From Crossaster papposus (Eukaryota > Echinodermata > Asteroidea > Velatida > Solasteridae), in NCBI GenBank assembly GCA_037893245.1, contig JBAIAA010000352.1, positions 1,488,001-1,552,000 of the forward strand: DNA of 64,000 bases, read 5' to 3'. A program made the position numbers and the translations under genes. The first letter of the stretch is position 1. Every line of letters starts with the position of its first letter. This document shows, one piece after another, positions 31,314 to 42,006 of the stretch. The notes below the pieces were generated by a model. It was given only the letters and a program-made list of their open reading frames with translations, made no database searches and was not told the origin of the DNA.

Positions 31314-31532
31314 TTATTTATATCTTAATTCAACTGCGTAGCCTATTCAGTATAATTCACTGATATCCCATTGGTCCCAGTAACGAGAAGACAAAGTGAG
31401 GAAATTACAGTTTTAGATATGGGAGAAAAACCCCAGAAGAACATTCTGAGGAAAACCCACGGAATCAGGCAGGGACTGAAAACCCTATCCATATATTGGT
31501 TTAGCGGGCATTCGAACGAAGGTCACAGTGGT

Positions 31533-31694
31533 GAAAAGTTCTCAACTTGAACTTTCCACTCATTTGAAGAATTAGCGCTGTTTTGGTAGCCATCACCCAT
31601 AGTTTATGTACAGTGTTGCATAATTGTCGCTGTATCCAACAAAATATTCAGATGTAGCAAATCTACTTTATTTTATGATCACTCCAGTTTTATA
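31533..31694 (-). pseudogene. Type-C GPCR head remnant with promoter
   Basis: ATG at 31598-31600 reads MGDGYQNSANSSNEWKVQVE, matching only the GPCR-10 N-terminus, and then breaks. A TATAAAAC at 31687-31694 and the sequence up to about 31870 match the GPCR-10 promoter. Confidence 0.7.
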
Positions 31695-33124
31695 TCAACA
31701 GAAACAGAAAGACTTTTGGAAATGTGTAGTTGAAACAGAAAGTGGCTTCACATTTTTTCCTTCTTTTTTCCTCCCACGTTTCTCTTAGCCTTTTTTAATT
31801 GCGCGTGACCGTAGTGTTGCAATAACCGTTGCAAAGAAACTTGGTAATGGTGTAGACTGACTTCGTCTTTGTCTTTGGTTTAAGACGATTTTAGATTCCC
31901 GACTGCGAGATCCCCTGACACATTTGTATGCCTGTTGTGCTTTAGAAACATTCAATCGATTGATATGAACCCAAATGTTAGACTATTTTTAATTTGCTTT
32001 AATTTCTATTTGCTTCTCAGTGATTCGGAATTCGGAGGCGAAGTCGAAGAGGAAGCAAAGTTTTTGAAAAGGCCCAAAGTAAACTCAGTGACCATTAATA
32101 CAATCATCACTACATAGAAGCAAAGTTGTTTCTTTTTAAGGACTTCTGCACATCTGATAACCTACATGTATGAGGAAACATAACACCTACAGTGTAGAAC
32201 AGTATTGACATTTTATACTGATTTTGTTCTCAGTTTTTTGGTGTTTCAAAGTGGGATACACCATTGGTAATTGCTTGAATTATCAAGAATTGGTGGGATT
32301 GTATTTTATAGTAAATAAAATTGAACTGACCTGACCTGTTTTTGCAATAATTGATGCTGAGAAAAAAAGCAAGAAAAACGATAAATTTGTCAGCATATTA
32401 CAGGATATCTAATACGATCCTTTTTCTGTATGCCTAGAATTATTATTTACTTTTAAATAAGTAAGATATTTCTTATTAATTCGGTAGTAACATTTTTTTG
32501 ATATCTGCAAATGGTGATCATTGTTCAGTATCAAAATCCATCGTCACATCATGGTTAGGCACAAAAGCACTGTACCCGGCGTAACCCTCCAAAATTCTCC
32601 AAAAAGAATTTAGTTTTGCACACACCCTAGCGAGTTAGGGTTAATTATTAAAACTAAAATATCGTCCAAGCCTATACATTTACTAAATAATTCTGACTTT
32701 TAATTTGGTAAGCTTGAACACTTTTATTACAAGGCAAATTCTGAATGCATACACTACTTTCTTGCAAGTGTTGCTAGCACTCTTTAGACCGCTAGCGCTG
32801 TTCCTCTTGCAGGGATGGGTTGGAAGTCAGTCACCCTGGAACATTGTTCTCGACAGTTTTGGAGTGACTCCCTGCTGGTTCTTGATGCATATAAAACTGC
32901 TCCTACAGTATGGCACTTGGCTGTTGTGCCTGGAACATTGTATGAGAGTTACTTACAAAGTGATTGTTGACTACATAATGTACAAAGTGATTGTTGACTA
33001 CAGTATCTGCTGTCTCTGCACACTGCTGCCCTTACATGGATGGCTTGCACTCATCAGTTACCAGAGAACATTGTTCTTGACAATCTTCCAATGATTGACT
33101 CCCTTCTGGTTCTGGATGTGCATA

Positions 33125-34513
33125 CTACTGCCCTTGTGATGATGGCTCGATGCCAGTCAGCCTGGGACATTGCTCCTGAGTACTTGCAAGTGACTGCTGG
33201 CTCTCTGCTGGTTCTGGATGTACACACTGTTCTCTTTGCATGGATGGCTTGCAGTCAGTCAGACTAGAGCATTGTTTCTTGTGAGAACTTGCAAGCGCTG
33301 TGTCCGCCACTGGTTCTGCATGTACCTCAACCTGCACTTGAACATGCTGCTGACTGTGAATGGATGCCTTGCTGCTGCTTTGTCTAGAAAATTGTTCTTG
33401 ACAGCTGTCCAGTGACTGCTGACTCTCTGGGTGTTGTGCATGCTCTTGGCTTGGTGGCTTTCTGCTGCTTGGCCTGGCAGCATGGTGCTCTTGGTCATTG
33501 TCTGCCTGTGGAATCACACGAAGCTCAATCTGCTTCCCTGGCTGCGATGGTTGGCTGGGATTCAGTCTTTGGCAGCAACGACAGCACAGTTTGAGGAATG
33601 AGAAAGTCTTGACTACAGCTGCACGATAGTCTGCGTTTGTGGCACTGTAGACCAGGGAATTAATTGAACTATTGATAAGCTCAAAAATTCTAAGACATAT
33701 AAACAGAATGTTAATTTTTTCTGCAAGTTGTAGAAGTTCAACAGCTTGTGAAGGTGTATGTATGAAATTCTTGCTTTGCACTATTACAAGAATTGACAAT
33801 GCACTGCGTATTGAGTTCAAAATGAAGAAAACAGCAGTATTGATGATCACCATACAGAGGACCTTGCCTGCTTGCTTGGGACGGTTTGGCAACAGGGCTG
33901 ATTGTCTGCGCACTTTTACTACCACATAGATGTACAAAGCAAGAGTTACTATCAAGCAAACAATGGCAATAATGGAATAAATCAAAATAACGACATCATC
34001 AAAGATAGTCTCTGGTAAAAAAATCAGAATCACACCAACAATGATTGTAGGCACCCAGAGTCCTGCTGATATCTTTGCTGCTCGAGATTTAGAGGCTTTT
34101 TTTTTGTGTGTCAGAGGATTACGCACTGCAGAGAATCTCTCAGCTGCTATGGTAACCACAAAGAAATTGGAAACGGCAAGTAGCGTGTCTCTGACTCCTA
34201 TCAATACTTTTTGAGCAAGGAAGTTGAACTTGAAGGGTGAACACAATGCAAATATCAAGTCACTCGTAAGGAAGAGCGAGTCAGCCACAGCCAGATTGGA
34301 TAAGTAGATGTTGATGATTGTACGCATGGACTTCACTCGAAAGACTGTGAAGAGAAACACAAAGTTGAAGAGAATCCCGATTGGTGCAATAATTTCAACA
34401 CTTAACCATGTTATTTGATCAAAACTGTCTACACTCTGGTAATAGTTCTCGAAGTGCTTGTTTACTTCATCAGTTGACAGAGTAGAGTTGTCTTCTTGGT
34501 AGCCATCAGCCAT
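33125..34513 (-). CDS. GPCR-6: atypical rhodopsin-like receptor, 462 aa
   Basis: MADGYQED start with an NST sequon. One extra residue lies in the ectodomain (STDEVNKH). Core: SVEIIAPIGILFN, AVAD, AAERF, GLW and NSLVY. The extracellular segments differ from all sisters (FKFNFLAQKVLIGVRDTLLA before TM3). The tail runs through CVHPEPAESQQSLAS and ends in EPSSQGQ, where TAG replaces a CAG found in GPCR-2, -5 and -10; the tail coding remains readable beyond this nonsense change. Upstream, the type-A leader is cut off and joined directly to a type-B head, giving an upstream ORF and a type-B TATA. Confidence 0.85.
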   Translation of the reverse strand: MADGYQEDNSTLSTDEVNKHFENYYQSVDSFDQITWLSVEIIAPIGILFNFVFLFTVFRVKSMRTIINIYLSNLAVADSLFLTSDLIFALCSPFKFNFLAQKVLIGVRDTLLAVSNFFVVTIAAERFSAVRNPLTHKKKASKSRAAKISAGLWVPTIIVGVILIFLPETIFDDVVILIYSIIAIVCLIVTLALYIYVVVKVRRQSALLPNRPKQAGKVLCMVIINTAVFFILNSIRSALSILVIVQSKNFIHTPSQAVELLQLAEKINILFICLRIFELINSSINSLVYSATNADYRAAVVKTFSFLKLCCRCCQRLNPSQPSQPGKQIELRVIPQADNDQEHHAARPSSRKPPSQEHAQHPESQQSLDSCQEQFSRQSSSKASIHSQQHVQVQVEVHAEPVADTALASSHKKQCSSLTDCKPSMQREQCVHPEPAESQQSLASTQEQCPRLTGIEPSSQGQ

Positions 34514-34591
34514 ACCGGTAGTTCATATACAGTGTAGCATTTCCAACATTATTTGCAGACGTGCAGTGCAGATATTCTTGTTGTAAGAACA

Positions 34592-34702
34592 CTAACAGAG
34601 AATTTTTGAGGAGTGTGCAGTTGAAACTGAAAGCTGAAAGTTCATAAGATGCTTGTTTACTTCATTCGATAGAGTGCAGCTGTCTTTGAAGCCATCACCC
34701 AT
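34592..34702 (-). other. Upstream ORF in the GPCR-6 leader (36 codons)
   Basis: A type-B receptor start (MGDGFKDSCTLSNEVNKHL) runs into type-A leader sequence (LSVSTAHSS) and stops at TAG, 79 nt before the GPCR-6 ATG. If transcription starts at the type-B TATA, this small ORF precedes the receptor in the mRNA. Confidence 0.55.
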
Positions 34703-34785
34703 CATGTGCAGTGTAGCTTGGAGCTGCATCCAACATTTTCTGGAGATACAGCGAAGCGCATTTGTCCTATTTCAAGATTGCTCCA

Positions 34786-34794
34786 GTTTTTATA
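34786..34794 (-). promoter_or_regulatory. Type-B TATA box, presumed for GPCR-6
   Basis: TATAAAAAC on the minus strand. It is the only TATA-like site upstream of GPCR-6, since the type-A TATA was lost at the junction. It lies about 275 nt from the receptor ATG. Confidence 0.45.
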
Positions 34795-35161
34795 CTAATG
34801 GGGAATATAACACCTTGAGATCTTCTAGAAGTGTGTAGTTGAAACAGAAAGTTTTGTTGACATTCCCTCCATATTTTCCCACAATTCTCAGCGACCTATT
34901 GTTATGCACGTGACATGCATGTATCTCATGACAGCAGTTACCAAAGCAGACAATTCAGTTTCGCTGCTGCCATTTGGAATTAAAGTTGTTTCAGTTTTTA
35001 TTATTTTGTACATGTGTATTTCCTTAATTGAAATTGGTTGATGTTACCGATAATGAAAAGTGACAAAACTAACGCTTTTTTAACCCTAATCCTCCCAAAT
35101 CCATCCAAATCCATACCCTTGTTTTGTTTTTGTTTGTTTGATTGTTTTTGGTTCTGGTGGT

Positions 35162-35185
35162 GGGGGGGGGGGGGGGGGGGGGGGG
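35162..35185 (+). repeat. 24-base G homopolymer
   Basis: An uninterrupted run of G after a gttctggtggtgg stretch, at the position where sister units have a shorter G/T tract. The opposite-strand poly-proline ORF is an artefact. Confidence 0.9.
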
Positions 35186-35557
35186 AGGGATGGGGACTTG
35201 GTCCTGCAGGCCTTGCGTGAATATATTGGGATTATGATGGATGTTGGCACTGTTGGGAGAATGGGACTGATTTTTTCCATCGTGCAGTACTAAGCTGTTG
35301 TTCATCAATATCAACCACCACTTGAGTAGATTTGGGTGGATTTGGTCCTGTGTACTTAAAATGTAGTAGGGTATGGAACACCAAAGAGGCATAAACTCCA
35401 ATCAACATTGATCAGTCTTTTTTACACAGATCGTTCTTTTACATCTATTGATTGGTCCTTCCATCAAATGGTCTTTTACATCGATCGATTGGTCTTTTAC
35501 ATCGATCACACTTTGCAATTATGTGTCACAGTTTACATATATACGTAAACCTAAACT

Positions 35558-36051
35558 ACCCCCAATCAAACACACATTTATTTCCTCTTCTTGACATAGA
35601 TACAAAATTATATAAATATTGAATAACAAGATATAAATGCCAGAGGTGGCAAAACCTTGTAAGCAAAGCTTGTATTAGGCATGCCATTAAACAAAAACAA
35701 ACGAACGGACACCATAATTATAGGAAAACAATCATACTTCTAAGCAGTAAAAAAATATATATAATACAATACTGGGCTACATGTAGGATTGCCATACCAA
35801 GTTCATTTGCACATGGATACATGAAGTTTATAATATATTACATTAGGTACAATTTAAGTTTTCGTAAAAAAAATTATATGACCTTGAACATCTAAGAGAG
35901 AATGGTAAATCATTCCACAATTTAGGTCCGGAGTTTTTTATGTTGTGTTGAAAAGCAGATGTTCTACGGTATGTTGCGGTATATGGAAATGTAAGTTAGT
36001 GGGCATACAACTTGTTATAGTTATGTAAGTTACAGTTAAGTACAAATGAGT
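35558..36051 (-). mobile_element. LINE 3'-end remnant, copy 5
   Basis: Same RT C-terminal remnant as copy 1, same site. Confidence 0.6.
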
Positions 36052-36314
36052 CCCCTATGAATTCCTTTTCAAATACAATCCTTATGAAGTCTGCCTGCCT
36101 TGACCAACAAACTCATAGATTTTCAACCTTTACATGTATGTTTTATTTTGACAACAAAAAATGACTTTAGGGGGTTATTTCAGTCATATGAATCCTGGTA
36201 ATCTGCAGACCACATTTAAGTTAAAATCAATGGAACATTTTTTAATAATGAAAAATTACAATTTAAAAATAAATCTATATTTGAGTAAAACTCAAAAGGT
36301 ATTGACTAAGTATC

Positions 36315-36455
36315 TTTAACCAGTTTGCGTCGGATGGCGTGTACCGGTTCCCAAGAATGCTGGCCCGAACCCGTCTCGGATCGAAGTTCATGAAAAATAA
36401 TTCCGCGCCTGGGCCCGGTCAATGTCAAAATAATACCCCGGCACGAAATGGTTAA
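36315..36455. mobile_element. M2 foldback element, copy 6
   Basis: TTTAACCAGTTTGCG left end; right end CACGAAATGGTTAAA with one mismatch. Confidence 0.6.
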
Positions 36456-36626
36456 AAAGCACAAAGGTAGATTTCATTGTGAAAGGTAATCTCTGTCGGT
36501 GATAGACAATATGGCTTTATGCTCATTTCAGCTGAACAATTACAGATTACAAGTATAAAAGAAGTATGCATCTGTACATTTACTTACTTATTTACAACTT
36601 CAATAACATAATAATAATAATAATAA

Positions 36627-38009
36627 CTAGACATGTGTTTGTGGACAAACACAGAGCTGTTTCGGATGTCTAAGATAACTTTCATTATGTGTGTGCCAAG
36701 TCTGAAATCCCGATGATGTCATCATGATGTCATCTTAATTTTCGTCTTTTACACATTCTGGAATACTTGCATACCAAGTTTGGCCCCAATCAGACATGTA
36801 CTTCCAGAGATAGAGGGTCCTAAAATCTGCCCCTTTAATGTGACGTCATATGACCCACGATGACGTCATCCTGACGATTTCCCCCTTGGCCCTCCTGGGT
36901 ATGGTGGTCGAGATGTGTGCCAAGTCTGAAGTCGATCGGATTTACCAAATTGTCAAATTCAATAGTCTGAAGAAAAACGTGTACAAAACCTATGGAGAAA
37001 ATTGAACCTTTAATGTGACGTCACATGACACCCGATGATGTCATAATTACGTCTTCCTATTTTTTGTCTATAACACATCCTCGAATACTTGCAAACCAAG
37101 TTTTACCCCAACCGGACTTGTACTTTCAGAGTTAGACGGTCTTAAAAACTACACCTTTAATGTGACGTCACATGACCCCCGATGACGTCATCTTGATTAT
37201 TTTGTTCTTGACCCTCCTAAGGATGGTGGTCGAGGTCTGTGCTAAGTCTCAAGTCGATCGAATTGACAGAAGTGTCAAATTCAATATTTTGAAGAAAAAC
37301 GTGTACAAATCCTATGGGAAAAACTGCACCTTTAATGTGACGTCACATGATACCCGATGATGTCATCATGATGTCATCTTAATTTTCGTCTGTAACACAT
37401 CCTGGAATACTTGCATACCAAGTTTGACCCCAATCGGACATGTACTTCTAGAGATAGAGGGTCCTTAAAACTAAACCTTTAATGTGACGTCACATGACCC
37501 ACGATGACGTCATTATTACGATTTTTCCCTTGGCCCTCCTGGTGATGGTGGTCGAGTTATGTGCTAAGTCTGAAGTCGATAAAATTCACGAAAGTGTCAA
37601 AGTCAATAGTCTAAAGAGAAACGTGTACAAACCCTATGGGGAAAAAAATTGCACCTTTAACTTCACGTCACGTGACCTTGAATGACGCAATCGTGCCATA
37701 TTTATTTCAGAAACATCTGGGGGTGGTATTCTAAGTGTATGCCAAGTTTCAAGTCGGTCGGATTTACCGAAGTGCCAAAGTCAATAGTCTGAAGAAAAAC
37801 GTGTACAAAACCTATGGGGAAAATTAAACCTTTAACGTGACGTCACGTGACCTTGAATGACGCAATCGAGCCAAATTTCTTCTAGGACCATCTGTGGGTG
37901 GAGGTCTAAGTGTATACCAAGTCTCAAGTCGATTGGATTCAGCAAAGTGCCAAAGTGTATTGGCAGAACAAACGTGTGTAAATCCTATGGGTAAAAACAC
38001 TGAAAGTGG

Positions 38010-38057
<48 letters not shown>

Positions 38058-38102
38058 TTAACGAAAACAAAAGCTGTTTCGGTGAAAAACCGAAACAGCT
38101 AA
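36627..38102. mobile_element. Insertion with CRE-site tandem repeats, possibly Helentron-like
   Basis: It splits a (TAA)n tract that is continuous in sister units. AGCTGTTTCGG near the left end (36655-36665) recurs near the right end and again inverted (CCGAAACAGCT, 38090-38100), making a terminal hairpin followed by CTAA. A second hairpin (GTGTTTGTGGACAAACAC) sits at the left end. The body is about six diverged tandem units with nine perfect TGACGTCA sites and a repeated aaaaacgtgtacaaa..cctatgg motif, then poly-A (38010-38055). A 3' hairpin plus CTRR end with no clear target duplication suggests a Helitron/Helentron derivative, but the left end is not canonical. Confidence 0.5.
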
Positions 38103-38378
38103 TTACATTTATATTGCACGCATTCCATAAAAATATGTTCATGTGCGCTAATCACTCGAGCATTACTGAAACATTTTACTATACATGTATTTAAACAAAA
38201 TTCTCACAAGTTCTTGTTGAACAGAAATGAAATATAGGTAAAAAATAAATATTAATTGTTTTAGAAACAAAAATGTGGGCTTGAAATGTCTGAAGTTTAG
38301 ACTTGTGTGGTAGGTCCTATTGGATTTATTTTGAGAGTCGGCAATATATCATCACTGAAACATTGTAGTTTTAAGAAT

Positions 38379-38583
38379 ACGCCGTGGCTATCATTACGGC
38401 AGTTGACGATCTGATTCCTTGACTTACCCAGCCCGACATTGACAAAAATACCTGGATATCGCTTTTGGAACCAGACTATTTGATAGTCAGTTTCCAAGAG
38501 TAAAAGGTTCAGACTATTGTCAATGTCGGGCTGGGTAAGTCAGGGAATCAGATGATCAACTGCTGTAACAATAGTCACTGTGT
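38379..38583. mobile_element. F1 foldback element, copy 6
   Basis: Arms as in copy 1, about 840 bp past the GPCR-7 stop. Confidence 0.7.
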
Positions 38584-39419
38584 TAAGAATATCCCTAAAA
38601 AGAGAACACATTGTATTGACATTTTATAGTGAGCTTTTCAGTATTTTGCCAACATTTTGTTCAGTATCAATATGTGTTATCAGATCATTTGTTAGGTTTG
38701 GTATCACAAATACATGTTTAACTGGAATATCACCCAAGTCTAATCAAAACAATTTTGAATATTATTCAGTACTGAAGCTCGAATAATGTTTTTACGTGGA
38801 TTTGAGAGGTGAATATACCGGTAACATTAAGTTCTGAGTTCATGCTTCAGTCAATCCTGAATCATTGTTACTGACAACTTGCATCTTTCGAAAAGAGAAT
38901 TCCACATGGTGTCTCTGCAAACCCTCACTACTTAATCCTGGATCATTGTTACTGAAAACTTGCAAGTGTTGCTAGCACTCTTGAGACGGCTGTTCCCCTT
39001 GCAGGGATGGGTGAGAAGTCAGTCACCCTGGAACATAGTTCTTGACAGTTTTGGAGTGACTGGTTCTTGATGCGCATAATATACTGCTCCTATGACACTA
39101 GGCTGTTGTGCCTGGAACATTGTTTGAGAGTTACTTACAAAGTGATTGTCGACTACATGTATCTTCTGACTCTGCACACTGCTGACCTTGCATGGATGGC
39201 TTGCACACATCAGTTACCAGAGAACATTGTTCTTGACAACTTTCCACTGATTGACTCCCTTCTGGTTCTGGATGTGCATACTGCTGCCCTTGTGATGATG
39301 GCTCGGTGCCAGTCAACCCAGGACATTGCCCCTGAGTACTTGCAAGTGACTGCTGGCTCTCTGCTGGTTCTGGATGCACACACTGTTCTCCTTGAATAGG
39401 TGGCTTGCAGTCTGTCAGA

Positions 39420-40667
39420 CTAGAGCATTGTTTCCCGGGGAGAACTTGCAAGTGCTGGGGTCCCCGCTGGTTCTGCATGTACCTCAACATGTGCTTGAAC
39501 ATGCTGCTTCTGCGTGGATAACTTGCTTCTGCCTTGCCTGGAACATTGTTCTTGACAGCTGTTCAGTGACTGCTGACTCTCTGGGTGTTGTGCACGCACT
39601 TGGCTTGGTGGCTTGCTGCTGCTTGGCCTGGCAGCACGCTGCTCTTGGTCATTTTCTGCCTGTGGAATCACACGAAGCTCAATCTGCTTCCCTGGCTGCG
39701 ATGGTTGGCTGGGATTCAGTCTTGGGCAGCAACGACAGCACAGTTTGAGAAATGAGAAAGCCTTGACTACAGCTGCACGATAGTCTGCGTTTGTGGCACT
39801 GTAGACCAGGGAATTGATTGAACTATTGATAAGTTCAAAAATTCTTAAACATATAACCAGAATGAAACTTTTTTCTGCAAGTTGTAGAAGTTCAACAACC
39901 TGTGAAGGTGTGGGTGTGGAATCCTTGCTATGCGCAATAACAACAAGAATTGACAATGCAGTGCGTATTGAGTTCAAAATGAAGAAAACAGCAGTATTGA
40001 TGATCACCATACAGAGGACCTTGCCTGCTCGCTTGGGACGGTTTGGCAACAGGGCTGATTGTCTGCGCACTTTCACTACCACATAGATGTACAAAGCAAG
40101 AGTTGCTATCAAGCAAACAATGGCAATAATGGAATTAATCCAGAAGACGACATCATTAAAGATAGTCTCTGGTAAGAACATCAGAATCACACCAACAGTG
40201 ATTGTAGGTGCCCAGAGTCCTGCTGATATCTTTGCTGCTCGAGATTTAGAGGCTTTTTCTTTGTGTGTCAGCGGATTGCGCACTGCAGAGAATCTCTCAG
40301 CTGCTATGGTGATCACAAAGAAACTAGAAACAGCAAGAAGCATGGATCTGACACTTACACATACTTTTTCCGCAAGGAAGTTGTTTAACTTGAAGGGTGA
40401 ACACAAAGCATATATAAAGTCACCTGTAAGAAGGAGTGAGTCGGCCACAGCCAGATTGGATAAGTAGATGTTAATGATTGTACGCATGAACTTCACTCGA
40501 AAGACTGTGAAGAGAAACACAAAGTTGAAGAGGATGCCGATTGGTGCAATGATTTCAGCACTTAACCATGTTATTTGATCGGTTCTGTCTTGACTCTTGT
40601 AATAGCTCTCAAGATGCTTGCTTACTTCATTTAATAGAGTGGAGTTGTCATCGTAACCATCACCCAT
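39420..40667 (-). CDS. GPCR-7: atypical rhodopsin-like receptor, 415 aa
   Basis: Start placed at MGDGYDDN (40667); an in-frame ATG at 40697 would add ten residues of leader. Core: AVADSLLLTGD in TM2, AAERF, GLW and NSLVY. One extra residue lies before TM3 (FKLNNFLAEK), and the TM6-TM7 link is distinct (VIAHSKDSTPTPSQVVELLQ). The tail lacks one residue block (SKLSTQKQHVQAHVEVH) and ends abruptly in SSPRETML because one extra C in a CCCGGGG run shifts the frame. The original tail frame stays open to 39131. A LINE fragment separates it from promoter sequence, as in its sister GPCR-5. Confidence 0.85.
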   Translation of the reverse strand: MGDGYDDNSTLLNEVSKHLESYYKSQDRTDQITWLSAEIIAPIGILFNFVFLFTVFRVKFMRTIINIYLSNLAVADSLLLTGDFIYALCSPFKLNNFLAEKVCVSVRSMLLAVSSFFVITIAAERFSAVRNPLTHKEKASKSRAAKISAGLWAPTITVGVILMFLPETIFNDVVFWINSIIAIVCLIATLALYIYVVVKVRRQSALLPNRPKRAGKVLCMVIINTAVFFILNSIRTALSILVVIAHSKDSTPTPSQVVELLQLAEKSFILVICLRIFELINSSINSLVYSATNADYRAAVVKAFSFLKLCCRCCPRLNPSQPSQPGKQIELRVIPQAENDQEQRAARPSSSKPPSQVRAQHPESQQSLNSCQEQCSRQGRSKLSTQKQHVQAHVEVHAEPAGTPALASSPRETML

Positions 40668-40690
40668 TATGAGCAGTGTATCTTGGAGCT

Positions 40691-41425
40691 CAATCAATCA
40701 TCCGCATAGACAGCAAAGGTCCGTCGTGCCGATCTTCTGTGCCCACGTCCTACAGCCTCATTTCACATATAGTCAATCTCGTTAGGCCGTCCCAGTTGTT
40801 TCGACCAGGATGATCTTGGACGGCCATGGGGTCTCTTCCAGCCGGGAGTTGGCGGTTGACCTCTCCTGGAACTGATGGCAATGCCCAGATAATTTTTGGC
40901 TGGAATGTTGTCAGCAGGAGAGCGACGTGACCAAAGAAGGCGGTTCGGCGACGTTGGATTTGGTGGTTGATGGTTGGCAATCTTGTTCTGCGGGTGACCT
41001 CGTTATTACTGACGAAGTCAAACCACTGGATACCTAGGATCGAGCGTTGACACCTTTGGTGGAATGACTCAAGTCTTCTGAGATCGGATTTGAAGAGTGT
41101 CCAGGTTTCTGAGCCGTACAGCAGGACAGGAATGACACATGTCTGGTATATACCCAGTTTGATGGCGAGTTTCAACTTTTTTAGCCTCCAGATTTTGCGT
41201 AGGCTGTTCATGAAGTAAGGCCGAGTCGTCTGAGGATGTCAGGTTTACTGCGCTCAGTGTTGGAGATCTTGCTTCTAAGATATACAAAATCCTCCACAAT
41301 GTCGACAGACTGTCTGTTCACTGTAATGTGAGAGGGAGTGCTGGTGCTGCTTGGGGTCAATACTTGGATTTTGGTTTTCTGCCAGGAGATGTTGAGTCCA
41401 AGATTGGCAGCAATCTCCCCATCCC
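40691..41425 (-). mobile_element. 5'-truncated LINE fragment, copy 2
   Basis: Duplicate of 29120-29837, with the same flanking CTTGGAGCT (40682-40690, 41426-41434). It has 17 extra bp around 41205-41220 (encoding MNSLRKIW in one frame), so its RT reading frame is split in two. The longer form matches the usual RT pattern, so the 29-kb copy probably lost these bases. Confidence 0.8.
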
Positions 41426-41434
41426 CTTGGAGCT

Positions 41435-41850
41435 GCATCCAGCTTTGAGCTGCATCCAACTTGGAGCTGCATCCAACACTTTCTGCAGATAGAGCGAAGC
41501 GCGTTTGTCTTATTTCAAGATTGCTCCAGTTTTCTACTAATGGGAATATAACAATGATTTTAGCACCTAACCATAACCATTGATCTGTATTGACTCTTGT
41601 CAAAGTTCATAAGATGTTTCAAAAGTTCTTCAATTGTATCGAGTAGAGCTGTCTTGGTAGCAGTCACCCATATTTCATGTACAGTGTAGCATTGATCTCT
41701 ATGTCCAACATTTCAGTTCAGATGCAGCGAAGAGTGGTCTGCCCTATTTCAAGATCACTCCAGTTTTATACCGACAGGGAATACAGGACCTTAAGAAATG
41801 TGTAGTTGAAAGTAAAAGTAAAAGCTTCTTCATTTTTCCCACAGTATTTT
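41435..41850 (-). pseudogene. Truncated type-B promoter plus type-D head remnant, copy 2
   Basis: Same structure as 29847-30240: ttggagctgcatccaac repeats, mutated type-B TATA, decayed type-D start with ATG at 41669-41671, and a TATAAAAC at 41763-41770. Confidence 0.55.
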
Positions 41851-42006
41851 GTATAAGATATGGTAATTTACTTTGTTCTTTATTTTGACAGCTAACAAAA
41901 CCAAAGTAGACAATAGAGTTTCACAGTTGACATTGGCATAGATGAGTTGTTTCAGTAATATTAAAGAAAACAAATTTCTCCACACAAGGTTTAATGTGAC
42001 ATGTTT

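Larger units (their letters stand above)
30740..33124. other. Intergenic unit 6, mostly unique
   Basis: It lacks the M2/LINE/F1 set seen in other units. It holds a foldback MITE (30988-31313), a possible SINE with a B-box-like cattcgaac on the minus strand (about 31370-31540), a type-C head remnant with promoter (31533-31870), about 800 bp with nothing recognised (31870-32700), and decayed tail repeats (about 32760-33124). Confidence 0.6.
34900..39419. other. Intergenic unit 7 with a large insertion
   Basis: No gene. Poly-G (35162-35185), cgatcgattgg motifs (about 35420-35510), LINE remnant (35558-36051), M2 (36315-36455), (TAA)n interrupted by a Helentron-like element (36627-38102), F1 (38379-38583), and decayed tail repeats (about 38840-39419). 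The segment 39131-39419 still encodes tail repeats in the frame lost by GPCR-7. Confidence 0.65.

Noticed and set aside
35069-35401. Proline-rich protein ORFs here and at 49 kb
   Set aside because: The poly-proline comes from translating the complement of a G homopolymer.
36627-38102. Direct or CRISPR-like repeat array
   Set aside because: The units are diverged and long, with no constant spacer pattern, in a eukaryotic mobile-element context.
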